DNA from: Rhodamnia argentea
Taxonomy: Eukaryota > Streptophyta > Magnoliopsida > Myrtales > Myrtaceae
NCBI RefSeq assembly: GCF_020921035.1
Contig: NC_063151.1
Location: 33,920,934 to 33,984,933, forward strand
Length of the DNA: 64,000 nt
Direction: 5' to 3'
Each line of letters starts with the position of its first letter. The stretch's first letter is position 1. Positions 23,960-35,769 of this stretch are shown here, piece after piece. The notes under the pieces are model-generated. The model did not search any database. It was not told the origin of the DNA and was given only the letters and a program-made list of their open reading frames with translations. A program made the translations under genes and the position numbers.

Positions 23960-24420
23960 GGCTCACCTTGATTTTTTTGTCAATCGATCCAGTGTAGACC
24001 CGTCCATCTCCGGACGATGCGACAGCGTTGATCGTGTCGTCGTGCGCATGTCCGACCGACTCCAAGCACCTGAAGTCCGACGTCCGCCATATCTTTATCG
24101 ACCGGTCCCATGACACCGAGTAGAGGAACGACTCGTCCTTCGACAACGCGAGCGCCAAGACGACGTCGGCGTGGCTCGCCCACGCACACCTCTTGTGCCG
24201 CCGGAGCTGGACTCGCCTTTCCTGTGCCAGGAGCCCCAGAAGACTGTCGCCCGGCGTCGACATCATCGTCAAGCGGGAATACTTCGGGTGGTTCGGATGA
24301 TTCTGGTTCGGGTCTTAAGCTCGGATCCTCTAGGTCCGGATCTTGTGGTCCCGGTGGGCGCCGAAGAGCTTGTTAGAGACAGACCACCGGCGACTTCACC
24401 GTGCCGGCGCACGCGGCCAC
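23960..24420 (-). pseudogene. WD40-repeat (JINGUBANG-like) gene fragment
   Basis: Minus-strand readings correspond to two to three blades of a JINGUBANG-type WD40 propeller: NKLFGAHRDHKIR in one frame, then HKRCAWASHADVV, SKDESFLYSVSWDRSIKIWR, ESVGHAHDDTINAV and YTGSIDKKIKV in another. In-frame stops and shifts occur; for example the expected Trp after HKIR is replaced by TAG at 24330-24332. The N-terminal and C-terminal blades (family members are usually 400-500 residues) are absent. It is GC-rich compared with its surroundings, as the parent genes often are. Non-functional. Confidence 0.8.
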
Positions 24421-24496
24421 CACCCACAACCCGCCGTCGCCGCCGCTTCGTGTGTCGTCAGAGTTTACTAAAGCGGCGCGTTCCCACAACAAGATG

Positions 24497-24521
24497 TCTC
24501 CTCTCTCTCTCTCTCTCTCTC
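24497..24521. repeat. (CT)n microsatellite
   Basis: About 12 CT units inside a GC-rich stretch (24380-24940) that yields only low-complexity Arg/Pro-rich ORFs. Confidence 0.88.
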
Positions 24522-24929
24522 GTGACTCTCTTCTCCCCCCTCTTCATTTGGCCGGCCAACCTCCATAGCTGCCCCACCCAAGCTCTTGTCCTCGCTCGAC
24601 CATGGTGCCGTGTCACCGCGCCGTTGCTCCTTTCAACCGCCCAAGCCAACCACCGACCCATCGTCCATCCCGTTCGTCGCTACCTAGCTGCAAATCACTC
24701 TCGGTCCTTATGCTCGTGGGCCGTGCCGACCCGAGATCCATGGACTTGCAAACCCCAGCAACGCCGTCGTGCCATGCCGCCCTCCGCCGACCACCGCCCG
24801 AGAACCCTCGTGATCTGCCGGCCCGCCACCCCCGTGCCACCGCCGTGCCTGTGAGTTGCCGCCATGTCGTTGTCGTCGTCCGAGTTGTCGCCGAGTGCTA
24901 TCACCGCTGCGTGTCGTCACCGACCGTCG

Positions 24930-25515
24930 TTAGTTTGTGAGTTAACCTCTAATCTCCGATTAGGTCGTTAATTACACTTAAAGTTAGTTTAATTAGTGTT
25001 AATCATGGGTTAGATTAGTTTAATAACGGTTTAGTTTAGTTAATCGTGATCATGTTAGATTAGTGACTATGGTTAGGTTAGTTGACCGCGATTAGTTTAA
25101 ATCAACTCTAGTTACTTTTCGTTAACCGTAGTTACTTTTAGTTAACTGCAGTTACTTTTCGTTAATTGTAGTTACTTTTAATTAACTCTAGTTATTTTAA
25201 TTAGTCCCGATCGGTTTAATTACCTGAAGTCAAGTTGACTGAATTTTGACATGCTAATTAATTGGAGTCGGGTTAATTAATTAAGATGAGTTAGCTAGTT
25301 AAAGCTAGGTCAATTAATTAAAGTAGACTTTAATTAATTATGGTTGGATTAATTAATTAAAATTATTTTAATTAACTATAGTCGGATAAATTAATTGAGA
25401 TGAGTTGATTGATTGTAGTTGGGTTAATTAATTAAGATAGATTTAATTAATTATTATTGGGTTCACTAAGTATAGTTAGATTAATTAACTATGATCGGAA
25501 TAATCAATCGAGACC
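24930..25515. repeat. Degenerate 19-20-bp minisatellite (TTAATTAA-rich)
   Basis: The most regular part (25110-25209) is five adjacent 20-bp units starting AGTTACTTTT or AGTTATTTTA. Around it the pattern decays to units of about 19 bp built on GGGTTAATTAATTAAG-like cores, continuing to about 25515 and back to about 24930. Roughly 25-30 units in total by eye. It carries no coding potential and separates the WD40 fragment from the PMD pseudogene. Confidence 0.85.
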
Positions 25516-26192
25516 GAATTAGGGAGTTGATTAGTTAAGGTGCATTCATTTATTTTTTTTGTTAATGTTTTTCTAATGTTTAAATTATTTATAGGTTGTT
25601 ATCAACAAAATATAATGTTTTTATGTTTTTATGTTATTTATAGGTTGCTATTAATATGTTTAAATTTTTTTTTAATGTTAAGATGATTAATATATTTTAA
25701 ATTTTGTTATTGTAATAAGTGTACATGTTAGTATTGTTTATTTTTATTTTTAAATTTTGTTACGAATATGTTTGAATTTGAGGGTATTATTTTTTAATTT
25801 TTTGGTTTTATAGGAAAAAATACTTATCAATTTTGAGATGAAAAAACAATTTATAATTTCTTTATTTATCAGAATATCGCTTAGATCTTTTGCGACTGTG
25901 TACTGGGGAGGTAGAACAATACGAAATGAATATGGACATGATGACGAAGGTGGATAGTCCGCCATGATTTCCATAACAGTTTCTCAATTTATATATATAT
26001 GAATTATTAAACTTCTACTTCGTATTTACTTGTTATCGTAGTATGTGAACATTGAATGTAATATTTCTGATTTCCATAATAGTTTCTCAATATATATATA
26101 TGAATTATGCAATTTAGATATTTGATTTTTGTAATATTACAATATCATAATTGTGCGAGATTTATTTAGATGTATTGTTTCCATTTGTAGAC
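25516..26192. other. AT-rich spacer
   Basis: Very AT-rich with T-runs. A motif of about 35 bp (CAGTTTCTCAATTTATATAT and its variant) occurs twice, near 25977 and 26075. No gene seen. Confidence 0.5.
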
Positions 26193-28077
26193 ATGGAACA
26201 TAGGAATTACATCAAGCCAGGATCCGAGGATGATTTATTACTTACACGGCGGGCTCGACATAAATCATAGGCCATATGGGACGCCGAGGTAATTAAGAAA
26301 TTTAACAATTGATCTGTCATTTGTATGTTTTGTATTGAAATAAAATTGCCACTAACGTTTAATGTAACATTTCTGCGATAGACCAAAATTAAATTCTTAC
26401 ATGTAGGCGAGGTGAATCGATGCTACGAATACCTGAACTTGATAACCGGATAATACCATATTTAGAGCTTCGGGATTTTATGGAGTTTATTCAATGAGAT
26501 TTTGGGCAGTTGATTGGCATTTGATTACAGCTTTGGTTGAGAGGTGGAGACCTGAGACTCACACCTTCTATATGCTGGAAGGTGAGTGCACGATCACACT
26601 ACGGAATATCGCGGTTCTTACGGGACTTCCCATTGAAGGAGACGCGGTTACTGGCCCCACTACTATGGATTGGGGCCCTCTTTGTGAGGATCTACTTAGT
26701 GATCGCCCACCCTAGTTGCGTGGTTCGGTGGTCCGATTAGCCTGGTTGAGAGAACGTTTTGGTGTAATTCCTAGCAATGCCAATGAGATTACCATACAAC
26801 AGCATGTTAGGGCATTCATTCTACGGTTGCTTGGAGGATGTATCCGTTCGGACAAATCAACTAGAGTTAGTTTGATTTTTCTTCCATTCTTGGAGGACCT
26901 CGAGCATCCTACTAGATACGGTTGGGGTTCAGAAAGACTTGCGTGGTTGTATAGGGAGCTATGTAATGCGATCGATCCATCAACGCACCAAATCGGTGGT
27001 GCCCTACATGTATTGCAAATTTGGGCATGAAATTGCTTCAATTGTGTCTCCCCATCCATCAGAAATCGTAACCCTTTATCAAATGCACCTCTTGATAGTC
27101 GGTATATGATTTAATATTTTTTCAGTTCTTAGGTCATAGATTTTTTTCAGTGTACGTAATATATTTAACTGTTCTTGTTTTTGTTTATGAAGTTGGAATC
27201 AAGCCCGATAGATAACAGACGTCCCTATACATACTTTGTCGCATCTGCACTACCAATTTGATAGAATGACATGCGCAGATATAAGTAAGATAGTAACTAA
27301 CGAGTTTAATGTAATGTTAGTTTGTAAATTAATTCTTTTTGTAATTTGTTTGTTTAATTTTATGTGTTTTAATATGATAACAGATTACCTAGGACCCCTA
27401 CACCGATCCCATTCTCCGGACTCTACTAGATTGCTGCTTGTAGGGACAACATATTTGGAGAGCTCGTGTCCCGCTCATCTGTTTCCACATGGTTGAGTGG
27501 CATTATCCAGATCGAGTACTTCGGTAGTTTGGCATGAAATAGCCGATACGTATTCCTCCTCGTGATTTAAAAGCCTTTCATGATGCTGATTTAAGGCGAT
27601 CCGGAAAGAATTGAGTCCATTTCCACAGACGATAGATTGATAAATGAGACGACGTCATAACTATATTGTCTCTGGTATTCCTGCAATGGAGCCACTTCAC
27701 TATCATTCGGAATATATGGAGTGGTATCATAGACATACACGGAGATAGATTTCTTACAAGGGAGGCGCAATGGGTGCATTGGTTCGTGAAACATTTTTAA
27801 TTTACTTCATTAATCATTTTTTTAGTAACACAAATTATTGGCATTTAACAACTTCTATTGACTTTGATTTCATGAACAGGGTGATGGCATGGAACAAATC
27901 CTAAAATTAAGTTCCGTTACATTTCGCGAGAACATGCAGGTTATAGCAAGGATAATTAGGGCAAAGTTATTGGCGTATGATGAGGAGAGGCGGATTACAA
28001 TGATGCCACCGCCCCAACTAGTACCTATAGCGATATCCAATGAGCCGCACGAGAATGACCCGCCTAAGACCGTTTAA
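26193..28077 (+). pseudogene. Plant mobile domain (PMD) gene remnant, PP7-long-form/MAIN-like
   Basis: Fragments of one plus-strand gene: 26193-26270 (MEHRNYIKPGSEDDLLL), 26494-27030 (MRFWAVDWHLITALVERW, then TLRNIAVLTGLPIEGD, then LRERFGVIPSNANEI, RAFILRLLGGC, ERLAWLYRELCNA, GGALHVLQIWA) and about 27640-27800 (EYMEWYHRHTRR). These are signatures of the PMD family (MAIN/MAIL1 and transposon-associated relatives). A stop sits inside the domain at 26713-26715, and further stops and frame breaks lie before and after it. Whether the source was a host gene or a PMD carried by a transposon cannot be decided here. Confidence 0.85.
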
Positions 28078-28664
28078 TCAGCCCAAAGGACCACTTAAGC
28101 TCATCCAACTCCCCTATCCCGTGGCCTATTATACACTAAATGAGTGATTTTTTTTAAAAAACACTTAAATTTGCAAAAAAAATTTACCATATTTTTGAAA
28201 AAAGCCCCTGTTTTGGTGTGGACAAAGGGAAGAAGAAGAAGAAATTGGGATAACCAATGTTGGCTGAACTTACTAAATACATAATATCTAATGCGATCTT
28301 CTTATATAATATATTATCTTTTTCCATGAAGTGTAACATATGATTCCTAAACTTTCAATATATTTAATAACATTTTTAAATTTCTATTATATATTTAAAG
28401 TAGTGGTCAATTTCATGAAAAATAAATTCAAGAATAATATTAAATATTTTTATATGAACCAAAAGTCAAAAGATCATTATGAATAATATAAAAATTCGTG
28501 ATAACATTGTTGTTTATACGTGGGCCTGAAGTTTCATGACCATATCAAATAAATTTAGAGTTTATGAATAATAGTACTTATTAAATTAAAGTTCGGGTAG
28601 TCATTTTTTCAAAGAAAAGTGACGAGTGAAATGGATAAAGTTGCTAATGCATGTTACATACACC
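28078..28664. other. AT-rich intergenic
   Basis: No supported feature; it contains several A/T runs. Confidence 0.5.
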
Positions 28665-29011
28665 TAGGGGTATAAAAAAAGCCCGCACCGCCCGGACCCG
28701 ACTCGGCCCGGCCGAAAAATTCACCTAATTTTCGGGCATTTTCGGGGCCAAGTCGGGCTTGGCCGGTTTGGGTCGGGCGGCTCTAGCTTTTTTTAACGCC
28801 CATGTTTTCTTTTTAATTTAATTTATTTTTATTTTTTATATTCTTTCATTCTATGGGTTTGTGAAGTGAAATTGATTTCAAAAAATAAAATAAAAAAGAA
28901 AAGAAAAAAAGAATTCGACCCGACCTGACCCTGTTCGAAGAGTTGGGGTACATGTAATTCGGGCTCGGGCCTGGTCTAGCCAGGCGGAGACCCGGCATGT
29001 TCACACCCCTA
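28665..29011. mobile_element. hAT-type MITE, 347 bp, with perfect 8-bp target duplication
   Basis: Termini TAGGGGTAT and (reverse complement) TAGGGGTGT form an inverted repeat with one mismatch. Both sides are flanked by identical CATACACC (28657-28664 and 29012-29019). An 8-bp duplication and TAGGG-type ends fit hAT elements. The inside has CCCG/CGGG-rich arms (GCCCGGACCCGACTCGGC) around an A/T-rich centre. No transposase is encoded. Confidence 0.88.
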
Positions 29012-29019
29012 CATACACC

Positions 29020-30855
29020 GATGCAGATGGTCGATGCCACTATGGGAATCTCGACCCAATCATTGGTCAAGAATTTTCCAAATTCAAACTTGTGTAATAA
29101 TTACGTTTTTTTTTCAAAAAGAATATATTGAAGTACTCCAAGCCACTTATTAAAGGTCATTAATTGTCTTTTGAGAGAATAAATAATTAGTCAATATTGA
29201 GAATAATTTATGTTTACTGGTCATTGGTCACCCTCGTCCTGTTCATTAGATATTAATTTATTTTATTATTTTCACTCTGTAAGACCTTTACAATTAAAGA
29301 AAGAAGACCTGGTGTAATTGAGCGGAGCATAGCAAAGTCAAGACACTCATTGACTTGACTCTAATTACAAAATACGTTGTGGAGGGTTGTTGACTGGAAT
29401 CCCGACCTAGTTAACGCACCACGAACTTCATCTAGTGATAGTACTTTATTAGATGTGTTAATAAGCATGACTGTTAAATTAGTACATTGACAACTTAGAT
29501 TTGAATTTACCAATACCTTACACAATCTGGGGATTTGCAATATCAAAGGTCCAAATCATGTAGTATACCAACAACACACACTACACATGCAAAATGGAAA
29601 GAAGATCGTCAAACAATGGAGGACCAGATACCTACTTGAGGCAAAGCTGTATTCCAGCATCACCGGGAACCAACAGCTAGCATGTGCCATTGACGTAAGG
29701 CCGAAAGATCAATATGACAAGTTCAACAACTTTGTATGAATGGATGTTTATGTCGGAGCTTTAACTATTAACCTCGGTCCACAACTCATAAGACACTTTC
29801 CGCTGTTTCAAAGCTACAATTTTTAACTTATGGAAGCATCACTCCCGAGTTGACTTTGCCCGGATTCACTTGGTACTCGTGACATTTCGATTCGTTTGCA
29901 TATCTCCTGGCCATTTAGTTGCCTCACTCGCATGGCTAGTGTCTTCCTGAACTTGACTTTCTAGCATTTGCAAGACCCCTGGATTAGGAGGAGATGTCTG
30001 AGGCTTTGGGCTGGCCTCCCAACCCCGGATGTAACTCAATTTCTTTGGACCAGGGACTTATTCAAACATTTCATCCTCGTCAGCAGTAATATCTCCATCC
30101 TAAACGAGCATTCTCTGAGATTAAGTTGATCCTACACAAGAAAACATGCATGGAGTCAAAACTAAAAACATGCATATACATAATAATGCAAGTCCTAGAT
30201 ATGGTAAAAAATTCCATGCTGCACAGAATGCATACATAGATGTCCTTTTTCTAGTGAATGAGACCAAGGCACTTGAAATTCTCCTAAAGCCACTTGAAAT
30301 TCTCCCAAAGCCCAGTCAAAACTTAAAAAGGCTAAACATGTGATCATTGCATTCAAAAGTAATACAACATATATCATAATGAGAAAAGAAGATGAAATTA
30401 TCAAGGTGCTCATCTTTAATGACCTAAAAAGTTGGATGAAGTGCCCACCACACAAGTGCCACCAGATAATGTGTTCAGAAAGTGCGATGGAGTGAACTTG
30501 AAGGCTATTCATATCACTTAAGAAATCATATCTAACTGCAAGGCACTTGAGCTCTTAAAAAGCCTCCAATGCATGCTTAGAAACTGCAGTATGATATCTT
30601 CTAAGACTTTCAACGTCCAGATTGAACATTCTACTTCAGGTGCTTCCATGTCCAAGGAGCTAAAACGGGACTCAATGGAACATTTACATAATTAATCAAC
30701 AGAAAGCACTTTCTGCTTCACAAAATTCTTACCATGCTATGATGCTGAACACATAGAATCCCACTCAGCCATATAAATCTTGGAGGGGTTGCTCACATCT
30801 TCTCATGAAGGGACAATGATATAACCACTTAATCCAATCTAATCCTGGAAATGAG
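29020..30855. other. Intergenic region downstream of the PPR gene
   Basis: No recognisable gene. It includes a 21-bp direct duplication at 30270-30311. The part next to 30855 is the PPR 3' flank. Confidence 0.5.
30270..30311. repeat. 21-bp tandem duplication
   Basis: CACTTGAAATTCTCCTAAAGC followed directly by the same unit with one change (T to C). Confidence 0.85.
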
Positions 30856-33096
30856 TTACCAATAGTCATTGCAAGAGCAAACCCTGCTTTTGAAATGGTG
30901 GAATCGGTTCGAATCTCTCACAATTATCTCCCTGTTCAGAAGATCTGAGGCCATTTTCATGAAGTAATGGCAATCAACACAAATGCGGATATTTTTAATG
31001 ATTTTTATAACTCTTGGCAAACTACTTTCCTTCATTGTTGCAAATACTAAAGCCAACTTCTCACTGTGGTAAAGCAATTGCTCCTCTTTGTGCTCCTCTT
31101 CTAAGTCATGCATTGCCAAGCATGTTTCTGGCATATAACCCAGCTCTTTCAGCTTGCCAATAAATACATCAAGCTTCACATATATCTTGTCCCTCAGTGG
31201 ATGTCTCCTTCCTCCAGATGCAAACTCATGCATCTGATTTCCTATTTCGATCCAGCTTAAACCTGGTTCTTTTTTCACTCTGGAATGATTCATTTCGTAT
31301 CTAATTAGACCAGCTTCATCAAATCTTCCGCCTGAACAACAAATGTTCGATAGTTGCACATATCCCAAGGACTTATTAGGTTCCAACTCCTTCAGTTTAA
31401 TAGCTGCTGTTTTTGCTAGTTGTGCATTACCATGTTTCCTGCATGCTGCCAGAAGTGCACTCCAGACCACTGAATCAGGTTGCATAGGCATTCTGTTTAT
31501 CACTTCCTGTGCCTCAAGAACACGCCCAGCTCTTCCAAGAATATCGACCATGCAAGCATAATGATCAAGCTGTGGAGCAACACCATAGTCTGTTGACATG
31601 GCATCAAATATGTTAATTCCATTTTCCACCAGTCCAGCATGGCTACATGCGGAGAGGAGAGCAACAAAAGTACTGCTATCGGGTCGGAAGTTCATTCGTA
31701 CAAAGAGCTGCAATGCCTCCCTACCTTGCCCGTGCAGAGCATAAGCTTTAAGCATTGAGTTCCAAGAAACCAAATCATGAGAATCCATCAGGTCAAAAAC
31801 TTGCTTAGACAAAGCCATGCAGCTACATCTTGCATAGGCATGGATTAAGGAGTTGGCAAGCACTGTATCCCCATCAAATCCAGATTTAATTACTTGACAA
31901 TGCACCGATAAGGCATGTTTCTCAGTCATAAGACTGGCACATGCTTTTAGGATACTAGAAAACGTATACCAATCGGGAGATATTCTCTCTCGAAGCAACT
32001 GGCGAAAGAGGAAGAAGGACTCTTCAGGTTCACGTTCTGCCAATGCTGCTATGATGCCCGTCCAACAAATAACGTCTTTGTGAGCATCAGTCTCCAAAAA
32101 GAGCTTGTAGCAGTCAGCGGCATCTCCTCCAAGATCTGAATAAGCCTTCACCAGTGCGGTCGTCACTTCCACTTCTGAGGTAAAACCAGTTTTAACTGTG
32201 AGACAGTGTAACTGCAGACAACAATTAAGGGCAAATCCAACATCAGCACCGCTGGTTTCTGACAAGGAAGAAAAGATTCCAAGAAGTGTAGCACGATCAA
32301 ATCCATATCCTCCTGTATGCATTTGGGCGAACAGATTGATAGCCAGTCTTCCAAGGCCACGGAGCTCAAACCCTGCAATCATTGAGTTCCAAGTGATCAG
32401 ATTGCGAGATTCCAAACTTCTAAACACAGTCCAAGCCTCATCTTTATGCTCATCAAAACCACTTTGGCGGCCACTTGTCTTGTTATACATTGCAATAAGA
32501 GAGTTCCCAACGTAATGACACGAGTTCAAGGACATTTTCAGGGCAAGCGCATGTACCTGTCGGCCACGATCACCGTCACACTCCCGGCACGAACTGAGCA
32601 CACTGGCGAACGCGAACTCATTCGGGCGGTGATGGGCCAACATACCCGAGAACAGACTAAAACACTCGTCCCCCCGGCCATGCTGTGCATACCCAGAAAC
32701 GAGAGCCGTCCAAGAAACATGGTTTCTATGCGGCATATCATCGAACACCTTGCGGGCGCACTCTAGATCCCCGCACTTCGCATACATGTTGACCAGGTGG
32801 TTCGACACGAAGAGGTCCGGTGGGCCATTCCAGTTAAGAAGCATGTAACGATGCAAGGCCTCGCCTTGTTCCAGGCATTTGTGGCGGGCACAAGCGTGGA
32901 AAAGAGCAGCGAAGGCCTGGTCGTCAATGGGCAAAGCAAGAGCGTACAGTTGAGAAAGGACTTCCTGGAGCTGGCCTCGGGTGGAGACCACGCGTGCCCA
33001 GTCGAGGAGGCTTCTGCAGTCGGGAGCTTGGTATCCTGGAGTCAGCGACACGAGCGAGGATAGCTGGCGAAGGTGGTGCGATCTTGTCGTCTGCAT
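30856..33096 (-). CDS. Pentatricopeptide repeat protein, PLS class with E and DYW domains
   Basis: Single-exon gene of 746 codons, typical of plant PPR genes. Such proteins bind organellar RNA and specify C-to-U editing sites, the DYW domain being the deaminase. Repeats run from about residue 55 to 560 (NHLVNMYAKCGDLECARKVF, VSWTALVSGYAQHGR, HYACMVDILGRAGR). The E region carries VVWSALLAACRKHGN and PGLSWIEIGNQ. The DYW domain has the zinc/deaminase signature YHSEKLAL followed by CVDCH and ends CSCNDYW at the true C-terminus. The ATG at 33096 fits the start of similarity. From memory it resembles At1g71420. Organellar targeting is expected; the short N-terminus (MQTTRSHHLRQLSSLVS) is basic and Ser-rich. 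No disruption seen. Confidence 0.95.
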   Translation of the reverse strand: MQTTRSHHLRQLSSLVSLTPGYQAPDCRSLLDWARVVSTRGQLQEVLSQLYALALPIDDQAFAALFHACARHKCLEQGEALHRYMLLNWNGPPDLFVSNHLVNMYAKCGDLECARKVFDDMPHRNHVSWTALVSGYAQHGRGDECFSLFSGMLAHHRPNEFAFASVLSSCRECDGDRGRQVHALALKMSLNSCHYVGNSLIAMYNKTSGRQSGFDEHKDEAWTVFRSLESRNLITWNSMIAGFELRGLGRLAINLFAQMHTGGYGFDRATLLGIFSSLSETSGADVGFALNCCLQLHCLTVKTGFTSEVEVTTALVKAYSDLGGDAADCYKLFLETDAHKDVICWTGIIAALAEREPEESFFLFRQLLRERISPDWYTFSSILKACASLMTEKHALSVHCQVIKSGFDGDTVLANSLIHAYARCSCMALSKQVFDLMDSHDLVSWNSMLKAYALHGQGREALQLFVRMNFRPDSSTFVALLSACSHAGLVENGINIFDAMSTDYGVAPQLDHYACMVDILGRAGRVLEAQEVINRMPMQPDSVVWSALLAACRKHGNAQLAKTAAIKLKELEPNKSLGYVQLSNICCSGGRFDEAGLIRYEMNHSRVKKEPGLSWIEIGNQMHEFASGGRRHPLRDKIYVKLDVFIGKLKELGYMPETCLAMHDLEEEHKEEQLLYHSEKLALVFATMKESSLPRVIKIIKNIRICVDCHYFMKMASDLLNREIIVRDSNRFHHFKSRVCSCNDYW

Positions 33097-35312
33097 GGTG
33101 GTGACATCACCGTCTGTAACGCTTGCAGATTACAACTTGCTCAGCCCGCTTCGCATGGCAATCTCCACTGTTGGTGAGCCCCATTGACCATTGTATTCAA
33201 GCGGTTACAGCAGCAGCAGCTTCTGAATTTCCTCTCCCCGGTAAGAGCTTTCATTCGCTAACGATGAGAGAGCAAAGAGCGAAGAACGTGATTCAGAATG
33301 GCTGGGTTGGTTAGTACATCAGGGACGGTCCAATCCGGTTCAATATCCAATTCGGCCCAATCCGGGTTTTGGAATTTGAACAAGACCCGTTCTTTTGACA
33401 ATTGTCCTTTCTTTCTTTCTCCTTTTTTTTTTTTTTTTGGTCGAAGTTTGACGTTGAAGAATATATTCTTGTGAATAAAGACAAAACTAAGAAAGAGGCA
33501 AAAGAGTGCCAATTAAAAATTTTAGGTGATTTTTTCAATTTTTTTTATTAATAAATTATTATTGCTTTGAGTGTTTTCCTTAAATGGAAATCATTTTATC
33601 TTGGAAAAAAAAATGCAATATGTGAAGTTCTCATTTTGTTATTTTGAATGTTTAAATTGGTTCTCATCAAAACAAAATCATTTGTGTTAGATGGGAAAAT
33701 TCTAAGATGCTTTTACCTATATAATCGCATGATATACATTACGAAACATTAATTGTATATGGCGATAATCAAATTTCCAAGACGATGTGTGTTATTTGAA
33801 TATCTATATTTTAATTTAGCCCCTAAGTATCCATACAATAATAACTTATCGAAAATCTCAATTCTTAACCGTATATCGAAATTGCATAAAAAAGAGAGAG
33901 CGATGAACAAAGTTTTTTATTTCTAAAAAAATAAGGCAATATGACATGGACAATAGTATTTTAATTTGAGTCCTGCCATGGTAAAGTGCCTTTTTTACCA
34001 AAATGGACACTGAAATAGAATTGGCAACCTTCCAGCCCATAAAAGATTAAATCCACTTCCTTGTACACTAATAAGACAAAATTACCATCAATTTTTCAAT
34101 TATGATATAAAGTTATGGCCACACTCCTCCTTTTTTCTGATTAGGATAATTACCATAAGTAAGCATTTCACGTGTTTTGCTTTGTAGCGTATGAAAGAAT
34201 AGCGCATTTTCAGATATTCCTATAATGCTTTACATACTCCATGTAAAATTATCTCGTTAATAGTAAGACAAAAGACATTCTTTGATGTAGTAGAAAAATC
34301 AAAAGTATCTTCTTCATCATACTTCTCTATTTTTGTCCCTCTTATCACAAGAGCTCACTTTGTAGGTGAACTTTTTATTAATTTCATTAGTCTAAAATAT
34401 ATGTCAAGTCTCTTCATTTCCTATATCAAGGAATTTTTTTTGCTTACTATATTGGCGAGATACTTTTATTCAAAGTATCTAGGAAGTTAGAGGAATATCT
34501 AGGAATACACAAAAATCGTTATGCACGATGAGGTATTTTGATTTTTTTTTTTTGCGTGAATAGTTCCTAGAGGATATTCATTTTTGTTAATCTAAAATGG
34601 CATTAAAAAAAAATCTTACCTTATGCAATGTCTTGATTTAATTAAATTTCATCTACTTATTAATATATCCATAAATTTGATCGACAATGTAGAAAAGAAC
34701 TAGTTTTTCTTGGAAATTTCTTTTTTTGAAAAAAGAATTCTTATGGAAGTAATATCTGACATAGAAAAAAATATTTCCTTTAATATACAAGGAAAATATT
34801 CAATAAACAAAAACTGAACATATGAAATTCTTCCTTACCCAAAAAAAAAAAAAAACATATGAAATTCTTAATTATGGCAGGTAGGTCCTACATAGATATA
34901 AGAAAACTAATAAAAAGGAAAGTAAATAAATTTGGAACCACCAATTTAAATTGTACTCTAATGATAGAGGGCAATTTTGTCTTTTTGAAGAAAATTGAAT
35001 GGATTTAGTCATATAGGGAGCGGAAATAGCGCCGTCCAAAAGATATGGAGCAAATTTGGAAAAGAATCTAACACAAAAAATTTTGAGATGTTCAACGATA
35101 TTCTTCTTCCAGAAAGAAAACAAATCCAAGAACAATGATGGATTGAACACACATAGTAAAAGAACAGTCACTAAAATCAGGTCGGATCTATTTAAATTAT
35201 TTTTCAGGACTATGCGCAAGATTTGATTCGTGAAATAATCGTGGTGGATTTCGATGGAATTTGGTGAAGTAAAGCGTTTGATTGTTACTTGGAAGCGATC
35301 GCAGAAGATTTA
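33097..35312. other. AT-rich intergenic
   Basis: PPR 5' flank to about 33320, then very AT-rich DNA with homopolymer runs and no supported gene. The short stretch at 33320-33370 (GGTCCAATCCGGTTC) resembles common dispersed GC-skewed repeats. Confidence 0.5.
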
Positions 35313-35729
35313 TGGACAAATGACATAAATGGTTCTTAAACTTTGGCTCGATATTTTATGTGATCCTCAACTTTTAATTTATTCAATGTAGTCCATAAAC
35401 ATTAGCTTAACGTGAAACATCATCCTTGAACTTTTCATTTGTTCAATGTGATCAATGAACTTGTGTTACATGTTCAATTTAGTCTCTGGACTATATGTAA
35501 ATGTTTAATGTTGTCCTTCTATTAATTCAAATTCGGGGACAACATTGAACATTTTCACATAATTTAGGGATTATATTCAACATGTACCAAAAGTTTATGA
35601 GTCATATTGAATAAATTAAAAGCAATTGCGCATAGGGATAATGTTCATGGCCGCATTGTACAAATTAAAATTTCAGGGACAATACTGCACTTCGAGCCAA
35701 AATTTATGATCCATTTGTGTAATTATCCT
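35313..35729. mobile_element. Long-TIR MITE (Mutator-like), 417 bp, family C
   Basis: Imperfect terminal inverted repeats of about 70 bp (start TGGACAAATGACATAAATGG; the reverse complement of the end AGGATAATTACACAAATGG), both sharing TTTGGCTCGA. The flanks are identical AAGATTTA (35305-35312 and 35730-35737), extending to 9 bp with one mismatch. The body is made of paired phrases around TTCAATGTAGTCC, TTAGTCTCTGGAC and their inverses. Non-coding. Confidence 0.82.
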
Positions 35730-35769
35730 AAGATTTAAAGCTTTTTCGTCGCCGAGTTGGGTTTTGCTA

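Noticed and set aside
24171-24940. Long overlapping ORFs (up to 227 codons) on both strands
   Set aside because: GC-rich low-complexity Arg/Pro/Ser text running over a CT microsatellite and antisense to the WD40 fragment; no domain.
24930-25515. CRISPR-like array
   Set aside because: Units are contiguous and decayed, without distinct spacers, in a plant nuclear context; a minisatellite.
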